In this document: positions 35,611-47,144 of the stretch, piece by piece
How positions within the stretch are numbered: position 1 is the first letter of the stretch
How the letters are laid out: each line of letters begins with the position of its first letter
NCBI GenBank assembly: GCA_033002965.1
Contig: JAURVB010013202.1
Span: 24,013 to 88,012 of the forward strand
Direction of reading: 5' to 3'
Origin: Piper betle
Taxonomy: Eukaryota > Streptophyta > Magnoliopsida > Piperales > Piperaceae
DNA length: 64,000 nt
The notes under the pieces: generated by a model
What the model saw: only the letters and a program-made list of their open reading frames with translations
Told to the model about the DNA's origin: nothing
The model's database searches: none
Position numbers and translations under genes: made by a program

Positions 35611-37675
35611 TGTAACGACCCGGCCATTTTTCACAACATTGTGGGCCTAGCTGGCCAGGTGTTACCAAAATAAAACTACTAAATGCCGAGTAATAAGTTA
35701 TAAAATAATGGTTCCCACAGTCTTAGACCATTTCCCATAGCCACATTTATAACTCAAAACAAAATAAAAAGAAGTCCCATTTATTACCCATTCTCCTAAC
35801 CTGACTATCCTGTCATACTTTTATTCTACCTTATTTGAGCTGAAATCAAACAATCTTGATTGGCCTACATACCCATGTCGGGATCAAGCTCGATGTAGTT
35901 CTATTGGCTGATGGGTTAGTCCACCGTGCCACTATAAAATATTGGGCCGATGGGTCAGTCCATCGTGCACCCTACTGGCCGATGGGTTCATTCCATCGTA
36001 CCCCCTATTATGTTGTAGTTCTATTGGCTGATGGGTTAGTCTACCATGCCACTATAAATATTGGGCCGATGGGTCAGTCCATCGTGCCCCCAACTGGCCG
36101 ATGGGTTCATTCCATCGTACCCCCTATTATGTTGGGCCGATGGGTCCATTCCACCATACCCCCTATTGGCCGATGGGTCCATTCCAACGTACCCCCTATT
36201 GGCCGATGGGTCCATTCCACCGTACCCCTTATTGGCCGATGGGTCCATTCCACTGTACCACTTATTATGTTGAGCTGATGGGTCCATTCCACCGTACCCC
36301 CTATTGGCCGATGGGTCCATTCCATCGTACCCCCTATTGTGCCGATGGGTCCATTCCACCGTACCCCTTATTGGCCGATGGGTCCATTCCACCGTACCAC
36401 TTATTATGTTGAGCCGATGGGTCCATTCCACCGTACCCCCTATTGGCCGATGGGTCCATTCCACCGTACCATTGTATTAGGTTGAGCCGATGGGTCCATT
36501 CCACTGTACCCCCTATTGGCCGATGGGTCCATTCCACCGTACCACTTATTGGCCGATGGGTCCATTCCACCGTACTACTTATTATGTTGAGCTGATGGGT
36601 CCATTCCACCATACCCCCTATTGGCCGATGGGTCCATTCCACCGTACCATTGTATTAGGTTGAGCCGATGGGTCCATTCCACCGTACACTGTATTAGGTT
36701 GAGCCGATGGGTCCATTCCACCATACCCCCTATTGGCCGATGGGTCCATTCCACCATACCACTGTATTAGGTTGAGCCGATGGGTCCATTCCACCGTACC
36801 ACTGTATTAGGTTGAGCCGATGGGTCCATTCCACCGTACCCCCTATTGGCCGATGGGTCCATTCCATCGTACCACTGTATTAGGTTGAGCCGATGGGTCC
36901 ATTCCACCGTACCCCCTATTGGCAGATGGGTCCATTCCACCATACCACCTCTAGTTGGCCGATGGTTCTATTCCACCGTACCCCCTTATTGGCTGATATT
37001 CATTTATGGACTGTCTGTTCCATTCTGACATGTCCATTATTAGATTTTGAACAGTGTGGCTAAAAAAAATAGGGTTTCTTGAAACTAGTCAAACGTGAAT
37101 TTCATATCTGCCATCTAATTTGCAACCATACAATATCTCAACACCCAAAGACCTATTGCAATTTATACCAAAAAGTTCCAGCAACTTAGCAAGGTATTTA
37201 TAATGAATTATGCGTTGCAAACATGCATGTAAGAGTTCTAATGGAAAAGAAACTAAGAAGAAGTATGAAATACTTACACCACAATGGAAAGGCACTGGAG
37301 AGGAGGCAAGAAGGAGTGGACTGCCTTTCCTCCCTAACCCCCTCCTCCTATATATATATGTATGCTTCAACGAGTTTCTCAATTAAATTCTCACATCTAT
37401 TCATGTATAGGTATTCCCTAGGTTCAACGAGTCCCTTTATTAAATTCTTTTACCCCTTCATCCATTCATGAATTAGTATTCTCTAGGTTGGGTTCCTCTT
37501 CCCTAATGCCAGAGTTTGGCCTTACGTCTTCTTTAAGGTTAGGGTTTGGCTTTACGTTGAACCGTGACCGGTCTACTTGATAACCAACCATATCCATTCA
37601 TCGAAAATAATATTTCATAATACTTAGGTTCAAGTCTTGAAATAAAAATTTTCACATATTTTCACAGTTCTTACA
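35611..37675 (-). mobile_element. Family Y LTR nested in H
   Basis: Starts TGTAACGACCCGGCCATTTT and ends TTCTTACA. The shared GTTTCCCATAGCCACATTTA block is at 35728. No hairpin is visible, and most of the LTR is a 33-bp minisatellite. The right end (sense TGTAAGAACTGTG) is homologous to 59229 (sense TGTCAAAACCATG), including the CAAGACT.GAACCTAA.TATT stretch. The left flank is GAAGG; the right flank is ATTTT plus a TRIM, so the right boundary has been rearranged. Confidence 0.65.
35904..36998. repeat. 33-bp minisatellite, about 31 units
   Basis: Units GGCCGATGGGTCCATTCCAC + CGTACCCCCTATT (33 bp), mixed with a ~40-bp variant carrying GTATTAGGTTGA. Open frames of 60-142 codons run on both strands because 33 is divisible by three. 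Their proteins are only the repeat read out (MEWTHRPIGG-type) and I do not call them genes. Confidence 0.95.
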
Positions 37676-38220
37676 ATTTTTGTAACGACCAAGCCCAAAG
37701 TGCAACGTAATGAGCTAAGTCATTTCTTTAAAATGGGTACCCCGGAAGTTAAAGATCTATATAATCCATTCCCACTTATGAACAGGATCATCTCCCAGTA
37801 GGTATTAGATGTGGGACTAAGTTGAGGGATCTCACAATCCACCCACCTTAGAAAATTTCGTCCCCGAAATGCCTATTCTTGGCCCGTTGCTAGCCCTAGC
37901 CCACGTCCTTTCTGGCCCGTGACCGGCAGCCTAGCCAACGTTTCTAGTCTTCACCCGTTGCTAGCCCCAGCCCACGACCTTTTTGGCCCGTGACCGGCAG
38001 CCTAGCCAACGTCCCTAGTCCATCCCACCATCTAACACAGAACCAACCGGGCTCTGATACCATTTGTAACGACCCGGCCCAAAATGCAACGTAATGGGCT
38101 AAGTCATTTCTTTAAAATGGGTACCCCGGAAGTTAAAGATCTTTATAGTCCATTCCCACTTATAAACAGGATCTTCTCCCAGTAGGTATTAGATGTGGGA
38201 CTAAGTTGAGGGATCTCACA
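37676..38220 (-). mobile_element. Complete TRIM element, antisense, 540 bp
   Basis: Two ~156-bp LTRs (37681-37836 and 38065-38220, antisense TGTAACGACC...GATCTCACA) flank a 228-bp internal region. That region has a polypurine-tract complement at its left (CCACCCACCTTAGAAAATTT) and the PBS complement GCTCTGATACCA at its right (38051-38062). The two LTRs differ at roughly a dozen sites. This is a terminal-repeat retrotransposon in miniature: no genes, mobilised in trans. The flanks ATTTT (37676-37680) and ATAGG do not match. Confidence 0.85.
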
Positions 38221-38654
38221 ATAGGAGTAATAGTTCAGTCCATACATATCTCCGTACCACTCATTCTCTTATTTGTGAAATTCAGAAAAAAGTGTGTACT
38301 TATATAATAGGCTTAGAGAAGAGGCTTGTATCATACAATTCTGGAGCTTCAGTTCCAAAACCAACAAGGGATCTCATCGTTGTAGTTTTATTAAACATGC
38401 GTTTAAAACACAGCTAAATGACCCAACATCAGAGGGATGCAATAAAATGTCGTTGATGCCGTTCTATGTATAAAATATGTTTAAACTCGACACGCAAAAA
38501 GTCAAGCAAAGAGGGAGAGTCCTATGGACATGTGGTCCATGCTCCAAGCACATTGATACATCTACGGCAGCTCGAACTCCGTAACCTACATCAATACCCA
38601 CTACTAAGTAAAATACTACATCTTTATATGATGCATGCTCGTGGTGTGTGCTGT

Positions 38655-40741
38655 TGTGAGATCCTTCAACTTAGTCCCACATCTAATACCTACTGGGAGA
38701 AGATCCTGTTTATAAGTGGGAATGGACTAGAGATCTTTAACTTTCGGGGTACCCATTTTAAAGAAATGACTTAGCCCATTACGTTGCACTTTGGGCTGGG
38801 TCATTACAAATGGTATCAGAGCCGACCTGGTTCCGTGTTAGATGGTGGGATGGACTAGGGATGTTGGCTAGGCTGGCGGTCATGGGCCAAAAAAGGTCAT
38901 GGGCTGGGGTTAGCAACGGGCCAAGACTAGAAACGTTGGCTAGGCTGCTGGTCACGGGCCAAAAAGAATGTGGGCTGGGGCTAGCAACGGGCCAAGAATA
39001 GGCATTTCGGGGACCAAATTTCCTAAGGTGGGTGGATTGTGAGATCCCTCAACTTAGTCCCACATCTAATACCTACTGGGAGAAGATCATGTTTATAAGT
39101 GGGAATGAACTATAGATCTTTAACTTCCAGGATACCCATTTTAAAGAAATGACTTAGCCCATTACGTTGCACTTTGGGCTGGGTCGTTACAAATGGTATC
39201 AGAGCCGACCTGGTTCCGTGTTAGATGGTGGGATGGACTAGGGACGTTGGCTAGGCTGCCGGTCATGGGCCAGAAAGGTCGTGGGCTGGGGCTAGCAATG
39301 GGCCAAGACTAGAAACGTTGGCTAGGCTGCCGGTCACGGGCCAGAAAGGTCATGGGCTGGGGCTAGCAACGGGCCAAGAATAGGCATTTCGGGGACGAAA
39401 TTCCCTAAGGTGGGTGGATTATGAGATCCCTCAACTTAGTCCCACATCTAATACCTACTGGGAGAAGATCCTGTTTATAAGTGGGAATGGACTATAGATC
39501 TTTAACTTCCGGGGTACCCATTTTAAAGAAATGACTTAGCCCATTACGTTGCACTTTGGGCTGGGTCGTTACAAATGGTATCAGAGCCGACCTGGTTCCG
39601 TGTTAGATGGTGGGATAGACTACGGACGTTGGCTAGGCTGCCGGTCATGGGCCAGAAAGGTCGTGGGCTGGGGCTAGCAACGGGCCAAGACTAGAAACGT
39701 TGGCTAGGCTGCCGGTCACGGGCCAGAAAGGTCATGGGCTGGGGCTAGCAACGGGCCAAGAATAGGCATTTCGTGGACGAAATTCCCTAAGGTGGGTGGA
39801 TTATGAGATCCCTCAACTTAGTCCCACATCTAATACCTACTGGGAGAAGATCTTGTTTATAAGTGAGAATGGACTATAGATCTTTAACTTTCGGGGTACC
39901 CATTTTAAAGAAATGACTTAGCCCATTATGTTGCACTTTGGGCTGGGTCGTTACAAATGGTATCAGAGCTGACCTGGTTCCGTGTTAGATGGTGGGATGG
40001 ACTACGGACGTTGGCTAGGCTGCCGGTCATGGGCCAGAAAGGTCGTGGGCTGGGGCTAGCAACGGGCCAAGACTAGAAACGTTGGCTAGGCTGCCGGTCA
40101 CGGGCCAGAAAGGTCTTGGGCTAGGGCTAGCAACGGGCCAAGAATAGGCATTTCGGGGACGAAATTTCCTAAGGTGGGTGGATTGTGAGATCCCTCAACT
40201 TAGTCCCACATCTAATACCTACTGGGAGAAGATCCTGTTTATAAGTGGGAATGGACTAGAGATCTTTAACTTTCGGGGTACCCATTTTAAAGAAATGACT
40301 TAGCCCATTACGTTGCACTTTGGGCTGGGTCATTAGAAATGGTATCAGAGCCGACCTGGTTCCGTGTTAGATGGTGGGATGGACTAGGGACGTTGGCTAG
40401 GCTGCCAGTCATGGGCCAAAAAGGTCATGAGCTGGAGTTAGCAACGGGCCAAGACTAGAAACGTTGGCTAGGCTGCCGGTCACGGGCCAAAAAGGACGTG
40501 GGCTGGGCGGCCAAGGACGTGGGCTGGGGCTAGCAACGGGCCATGAATAGGCATTTCGGGGACGAAATTTCCTAAGGTGGGTGGATTGTGAGATCCCTCA
40601 ACTTAGTCCCGCATCTAATACCTACTGGGAGAAGATCATGTTTATAAGTGGGAATGGATTATAGATCTTTAACTTTCTGGGGTACCCATTTTAAAGAAAT
40701 GACTTAGCCCATTACGTTGAACTTTGGGCTGGGTCGTTACA
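38655..40741 (+). mobile_element. Tandem TRIM array: six LTRs, five internal regions, one target duplication
   Basis: LTR starts (TGTGAGATCC or TATGAGATCC) at 38655, 39038, 39420, 39802, 40184 and 40587. Each LTR is 154-155 bp and ends GGTCGTTACA or a close variant. Each of the first five is followed by a PBS (TGGTATCAGAGC, or AGCT variant in the fourth) and a 228-bp internal region ending in GGGGACGAAATT.CCTAAGG and a GGTGGGTGGAT polypurine tract. The period is 382-383 bp; the last unit is 403 bp. GCTGT lies at 38650-38654 and at 40742-40746, so the whole array is bounded by a single 5-bp target duplication. No coding capacity. Confidence 0.95.
38811..38822 (+). promoter_or_regulatory. TRIM primer-binding site (first of five)
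   Basis: TGGTATCAGAGC, complementary to the 3' end of initiator Met-tRNA, two bases after the LTR end. It recurs in each unit at the same offset. Confidence 0.9.
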
Positions 40742-42739
40742 GCTGTCATATCATCAATACATCCAAATAAAGAAAACAATGCTAACAAGCCTACAACTAA
40801 ACACCTGGCATGCAAATCAATACATGATAATAATAAATAACAAATAAATACACTCATAGATAATTAGGTAAATTATAAATATATGAACATAAATAATACT
40901 CCAATCAGAAAATAATAATATAATTATACTATATAAATACACGACTAAACACGAGTAAATATCATATATACTCGTGTTAGTAAACAGATAAATAATTAAA
41001 TAAATAACTAAATAATTAATTAAATAAATCATAGATAAATAAATAAATAAATAAATGACTAATATTAATTAATCATGAAGAATAATAATATAAATATCAA
41101 ATATATGAGCATACGACTAAATACTTATAAATAATAACACATGTAAGAAAATAATTAATGATCAATCAATTAATTAAATAAAATAAGATAAACATGAACA
41201 AAAATAATATCTATGAATAAATACATTATCATTAACAATAATTAGTCACATAATCATTCATCATAGTCAATAAACATATAAATAACAAAATTAATAATTA
41301 TGACTAAATAAATTATTAAATAAATAATTTTTAAAAAAATACTTATAACATCAAAACATGCTAAACAATGTGAATATACATCTAAACTAATATAAGGTTC
41401 TCGAATTACCAAACATGGTCGATAAACAGCCGAAAACGGGCTAAACCAGACCGAACCAAGCTGAACCAGACCTAGTTGGGCCGAGTCAACTTGGTCTCGG
41501 TCAAATAAACTACTTGGATGGGTTGGCTAGGCTGGTCTGGACTGATGGACAAAGACACTGGCTCGGACTGGTGGACTCGGACACAACTAGGCAGATGCGA
41601 ACGTGGGCAGGCTGACACGAATGCAAGCAGGCACACGCAAACGCGGGCAGGTGGACACGAGAGTGGGCAGGCGGACGTGAACATGAGCAAACGGGCCGGA
41701 CGGCCGCCAGTCTGGATCGATGGCCCATGCGACGAGGAGCATGTTGGTGGTGGTGGTCGGTGGAGTCTGGGCATTGGCTGGCTAGAAAATAGCAAGAAAG
41801 GGGGTAGATCACCACTAGGTTCGGCGGTGATCGCGGCCTCAGTGGTGGTTGTGGGTGGTCTCAAAAAGAAGACCTCAACAAGATGAAGCTTTTGGGGTAG
41901 TCGGCTTTGTCAGAGGATAGTTGTCGTCGCCGGAAAATGGCCTGAAAGGGAAGCGGCGGCGGCCGGTGGCAACTGACGGCAGCGCTGGTAGCGATTGTGG
42001 GAGCGAACTGTAGTCAGCCACAAGGTGGTCAAGGTTTACCGATCTGGTGGCCAATGCAAGGCCAAAACTCACCGGTAGAGAGCCAAAGTGGTGGTGGCGC
42101 TAAGAGTGAATAACACCAAAAATGGGAGAAAAACAACTGGAAATCATTGCGTGCAGCTATAAGGTTGAGTGGACTACTCCGATCATGCCACGTGGCATGA
42201 TCCAGACATTCGACAACTCGTAGTTTAGTGGGGTAAACCTATGGGTATATGCAAAATCTATATGAACAGAAAGCTCAGATTGAGTCCATCCAAAGTCAAA
42301 ACTTACTCGAATCCTAAAAGTGACTTCATTGGTGGGAATCGAGGCAAGAAGGCTAAATGGGCCTTGAACCTTGAAATCAATCAAGTTGGGCCCACAGAAG
42401 CACAATCAAGAGATCTAAAATTCCTATGTTGCATGCAAATGAAATACACTGAAAATCCCAAACGGATACTAAATGCTGCAACGGCCTAGATCTAGGCCTA
42501 AAATCTTAGCTAACTCATAAAAATCATATGTATACAACTCATGCTCTACTGTATCATATCTAAAAATATCATATAAATGTCAGGCATACTCAACCTCTAT
42601 AGCATGCTCATATGGCTATCTGGGCCCCATACTCATATTCTAAAAATTAGTCTGGCTCGAGCTCACTCGAACCGACTCAATACTGACCCGAACTGGGAAA
42701 ACTCAAATCGGGTATAACCCTAACCCAAAAATGGTTACA
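40742..42739 (-). mobile_element. Remainder of the H LTR
   Basis: AATAAATA-rich (40820-41340), then a GC-rich part (41510-42100) with spurious bidirectional ORFs of up to 130 codons, then the same CATGCCACGTGGCATGATCC and GGGCC-containing tail as 32550-33164. Ends at GGTTACA, 42739. Confidence 0.7.
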
Positions 42740-42830
42740 ACCTCTCCTCCTTATAAAAATTATGTCCTCAAAATTTCTCACATCAACTACGATCAGAAGA
42801 CTCAACTGAAGATGTCATCTCGTTGGCAAT
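42740..42830 (-). mobile_element. Polypurine-tract end of an H element, internal remnant
   Basis: Begins with ACCTCTCCTCCTTATAAAAA and ATGTCCTCAAAATTTCTCAC, the complement of the PPT region next to a Ty3/gypsy 3' LTR. Only about 90 bp remain before a different LTR begins. Confidence 0.6.
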
Positions 42831-44435
42831 CTGGTACCGTTTCCCATAGCCACATTTATAATCGCAAGAAAAGTAAAAGAGAAGTCCGCTTATTATCTAT
42901 TCACCACCTGAGTTGGTAGAAGGACCACCCTATCATCTCTTAGTCTTTAATTCCAGCTGGTAACCTGCGGAGGCAATTCCGCGTTAGTGATTAAACACTA
43001 AGCTGTATAATTAAATAAAACAAGTCCATAAACTCCCTATCATTATCTATAATATTGGCTGTTGTGACCATTCCAACATGTCCATTTATTAGCTGATGGT
43101 TCGGTCCGCCATGTCCATTAGTTTGCTGATGGGTCAGTCCACCATGTCCATCTATTAGCTGATGGTCAGTCTATCATGTCCATTACCGGCTGGCGAGTCC
43201 AATCCGCCATGTCCGTTATCGGCTGGTGAGTCAAATCCACCATGTCCATTAGTTGGCTGATGGGTCAGTCTACCATGTCCATCTATTTCCTGATGGGTCA
43301 GTCCACCATGTTCATAATTGGCTGGCGAGTCTGATTTGCCATGTCCAATTTATTGGCTGATGGGTCAGTCCATCATGTCCACTACCGGCTAGCGAGTCCA
43401 GTCCGCCATGTTCGTTATCGGCTGGTGAGTCCAATCCACCATGTCCGTAATTGGTTGGCGAGTCCAATCTTCCATGTCCAATTTATTGGCTGATGGGTCA
43501 GTCCATCATGGCCATTACCGGTCGGCGAGTCCAATTTGCCATGTTCGTTATCGGCTGGTGAGTCCAATCCACCATGTCCGTAATTGGCTGGCAAGTCCAA
43601 TCCGCCATGTCTAATTTATTGGCTGATGGGTCAGTCCATCATGTCCATTACCAGCTAGCGAGTCCAATCCGCCATGTCTGTTATCGGCTGGTGAGTCCAA
43701 TCCACCATGTCCATAATTGGCTAGCAAGTCCAATCCGCCATGTCCAATTTATTGGCTGATGGGTCAGTCCATCATGTCCATTACCAGCTGGCGAGTCCAA
43801 TTCGCCTTGTCCATTATCGGATGGTGAGTCCAATCCACCATGTGCGAATTGGCTGGCGAGTCCAATCCGCCATGTCCAATTTATTGGCTGATGGGTCAGT
43901 CCATTATGTCCATTACTGGCTGGTGAGTCCAATCTGCCAAGTCCGTTATCGGCTGGTGAGTCCAATCCACCATGTCCGTAATTGGCTGGGGAGTCCAATC
44001 CACCATGTCCAATTTATTGGCTAATGGGTTAGTCCATCATGTCCATTACCGGCTGGCGAGTCTAATCCACCAAGTCCGTCATCGGCTGGTGAGTCCAATC
44101 CACCATGTCTGTAATTGGCTGGCAAGTCCAATCCACCATGTCCAACTTATTGGCTGATGGGTTAGTCCATCATGTCCATTATTTGATTATGAAGGGCGTA
44201 GCCTGTGTCGGAGTGAGTCAATTCCTTCACCCTGGTTGCACTCGGTGCATGGTGGTTGAATCTGAGCTCCGGCTGGCCAGGGTTGCCACAAGGGAAAATA
44301 CAACATTTTAAATAATTATACTGACCTGGATATTTCGAATTTGCAGCTGCGACCAATGATTCTAATTTGAACGAGGACATAAAATTATACATTAGTATAA
44401 TTTTATTCGAGTAAAAATGCATGCAACTAAATGAC
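42831..44435 (-). mobile_element. LTR fragment with higher-order minisatellite
   Basis: Lacks the first ~110 bp of the LTR but has the ACCGTTTCCCATAGCCACAT block (42836), double hairpin (42964-43004), a large repeat array, the shared block (44205-44310) and the AT-rich ATAAAATTATACATTAGTAT stretch (44380). It switches to an H fragment at an ATATATA run at about 44436. Confidence 0.75.
43060..44175. repeat. 33-bp minisatellite organised as a 133-bp higher-order repeat
   Basis: GGCTGATGGGTCAGTCCATC (or a close variant) starts at 43355, 43488, 43621, 43754, 43886, 44019 and 44152: spacing 132-133 bp. Each period holds four ~33-bp monomer types: TGATGGGTCAG, ACCGGCTGGCGAG, ATCGGCTGGTGAG and AATTGGCTGGCGAG. 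The first ~300 bp are less regular. Confidence 0.95.
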
Positions 44436-45638
44436 TAATATATATATAGAAAAACCGTCAGTAACGAGTGTTACCGGCCAGGAAAATAACTAATATCAAT
44501 CTGGCACAGGAGAGCAAACTCTCCTGTTGAATCAAAACCATATACTTCCTCAAGAACTCTCATCGGGGCACATACGGGAGCCGTCGCCATCGGGTCGACA
44601 GCGTCCCTATCTTTCACATTCTCATGCCTCGGCCATTTCTCTATTGCTTCTCGCGTCAAATCTCATTCCTTTCCGCCCTCTGCACCTTCCATATTACTCC
44701 TGGCCTTGAGCACGAAGGCCGAGTACTCTCGGGCAGTCGCCTTCAGTACCCTTTGAAACCACAAGTCTAGACATGCGCTGCAATGCAGTACCCGTGAACC
44801 TCCACACTTCTCCGGGTTTGAGGAACTCAAAGGTGGAGTTGTCAGGATCCCTCGGGAATGAAACGGCCCGCACGCCATTCCAGAGCCCACTGTCGACACA
44901 CACGTGCCCGCTCGCGTAGCACGGTAGTCGGATTTCCCTCATTCAGTCTCTCACCAAAACACGAAAACTATACATATATATAGGTCTGGGTTGGGATTTA
45001 TACAATAGGCCCGAAGGCAACGTGAGCTGGATCTGAAGTTCGAAAACAAACTCGAGGGATCTCATCCTCGAGGGTTATTAATCCAGAAAATCGTTGGCTA
45101 AATGGCCCGAGTTAAGTGGGATTCGATAAAACGCCACTTAACTCGTCCTGCACATAATAAGTCAAATACACAAGAGAGTAGCGTAAATCAGAGAACGAGT
45201 CCTAAACGGACCTGGTAGAAGCTCCAAACGGGTCCACGCGCCTAGGCGGCGAGCTCCTACACCGTACCTACACAATCAAGCTAAAAACTAACGCCCGCAT
45301 GATGAATCACACATCCTATAGCATGCACACACAATCAACACAATCACACGTCAATCAACACACATCAACCTATATCAATTCTAGCGAGTCTACTTAAGCT
45401 AGTTTGATTAGATCATGATTATTACTTAATAACCCTAATTAGTTTCATAACTTCTATTTTTAACACCACACAATCAAACAAATTTCATATTTTTATCCTT
45501 AATCAAATCTACATTTATATATATTATTATAACACACAATTCACCAATCCTAGCATGCAATTCTAATAATCAAAACTTTCAAATAATTAAATTAAAATAA
45601 ATTATACCTCGCGTCGTCAAAAATCGGCGACGGCTAGA
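44436..45638 (-). mobile_element. Family H LTR fragment
   Basis: From GAAAAACCGTCAGTAACGAG to AAATCGGCGACGGCTAG. It matches 17150-18380, the same region duplicated around the X LTR at 18551. Truncated on both sides; it joins X sequence at 45638/45639 (GGCTAG/AACACTTC). Confidence 0.75.
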
Positions 45639-47144
45639 ACACTTCTTTATTTAATTAATTATGCTATCGCGTAATTTGTACGCGATTATCTTTTATTGAT
45701 CCATTATTTTACTTTACGAATTTATTATAAGAATAATCGTTTTATTTATCAAATATAACTTTTATATGATAAAGGTGAAGTCTTTATTATATATTCCTCT
45801 TAACCCTTCAATTTAAGTTAATTGCTTTTAATCAGCCGATTAATTAATTACCGTTTATCCCGATCGAAATTTATTAATTTCATGTAATAATTTATAAATT
45901 TATTATTTTGACCACTTAACTCATATCTCTTTTAAATTATTTATTTTAATGATTTGAATACAAGTTGGTATTATTATTATGATTTTTAACTCAACCCATA
46001 TCGAGTCAACCAGAAATTACCAAACTGCCATTTTCTTCTTCTTCTTCTTCTTCTTCCCGTCACCCTCCTTCTCTTCACCAAAACCAGCACCAACCAGACC
46101 TTGGCACCACTTAGATCACGCCCTTCTTCTTCTTCCCTATGCAACCTAGCTAAACAACCATCCAAACATCCTAATCCAGCATCAACAACAAATTAAAACC
46201 ACCCAAGATGAAGCCTAACGTCCACGTTTTACAGCAGCTATCCTAGGCGACGTTCCTGCACCAAAAACCCAGCCTTGGCGTCCTCTTCTTCAACCCAAAA
46301 CCAATTCACTTCCTTCCTAACTGCTTCCCTTTCCTAGCAATCCAATTGGAAGCCTAAAGCTTGTGCCTTTCAACAACTAACCACGTCCAACTAAGTTCTG
46401 CACCAACGAACCAGCAGCCATGGCGACCTTCCTGCTGCTATGGCGACTCAAACGTGGCCAGCAGCACCGCCCAAAGCGTCCCCTTCTTCCCGCACAACAA
46501 CCCAACGCCCAAAAGAAGTGAAACACTACCTTGCTGCGTGGTATATGCAACTGGTTGTGACACAATCGCCATGGTGCCGCTGCTGCAATTCAGCAGAACG
46601 TGCTACCATCCTTGGCTATAAATTCTATGAAATCTACCCTTTTTCTTGTTGATTTCAAGTCATAGTTTCCATGATTATCTTGTATTATAATGTTTGATCA
46701 TATGTATGCATGCAAACTTTGAAGAAGAGAGGAAGAAACTTACTAAAACAATGGGGAAGCCGGCGTTTGTCCAAGGAGCTTATGTGCATGACGCCCCCTC
46801 CCTCCTCCTTATAAAATGAAAGAAGGCTTAGGGTTTATGAAAACACACTTCGTTGCCGGGTAAATGGGTAAGTGATACGGTTCACTTTACCATTTCACTT
46901 AACCTCTTAAACGGGTACATGGTATGGTTCAGTTAAATGGTTAGATGGTATGGTTTACTTAACCGGGTAAAAATACTTAACCGGTTAACTAATACTTTCC
47001 ACTTGACCGGGTAATTGATAATTAACCGGGTAGCGGGTAAATAATTTAAATAAATTCATGGATACCAATGTTCGATCCCACCGCGTCGAATATATATATA
47101 TATATATATATATTTATTTATTTATTTTTTCCAGGTCTTTACAG
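45639..47144 (-). mobile_element. 3' LTR of X element, truncated
   Basis: AACACTTCTTTATTTAATTA onward matches the 5' LTR from 50129. Contains a TTC run (46032-46056), low-complexity DNA with ORFs of 60-90 codons on both strands that I do not regard as genes, the ACCGGGTAA repeats (46850-47040), an AT run (47090-47113) and the terminus GGTCTTTACA. Confidence 0.7.

Larger units (their letters stand above)
35003..42739 (-). mobile_element. Family H 3' LTR carrying nested insertions
   Basis: Starts TGTAACACCCAATTTCAG and ends AAATGGTTACA at 42739. A polypurine-tract complement (ACCTCTCCTCCTTATAAAAA) follows, so it is the 3' LTR of an antisense element rather than a solo LTR. The H sequence itself is 35003-35610, 38221-38654 and 40742-42739; the rest is inserted. 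The uninterrupted order can be checked against 5226-6516 and 30024-33164: for example GGTTTGAAGGAGTAATAG at 5586-5603 is split here between 35610 and 38222. Confidence 0.75.

Noticed and set aside
36036..36757. Long overlapping ORFs (up to 142 codons) with WTHRP and GGMDPSA repeats
   Set aside because: They are a read-through of a 33-bp minisatellite open on both strands, with no other domain.
38655..38808. Cassandra-type TRIM with a 5S rRNA-like LTR
   Set aside because: The LTR has no 5S internal control region that I can recognise; it fits the TGTGAGATCC type instead.
38811..40350. tRNA-like sequence TGGTATCAGAGC recurring
   Set aside because: Only the 12-14-nt complement of the tRNA 3' end is present; these are primer-binding sites, not tRNA genes. 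No cloverleaf-capable tRNA was found anywhere.
41472..41886. ORFs of 101-130 codons on both strands
   Set aside because: They fall in the GC-rich part of an H LTR, and homologous positions in other copies do not keep the frame.
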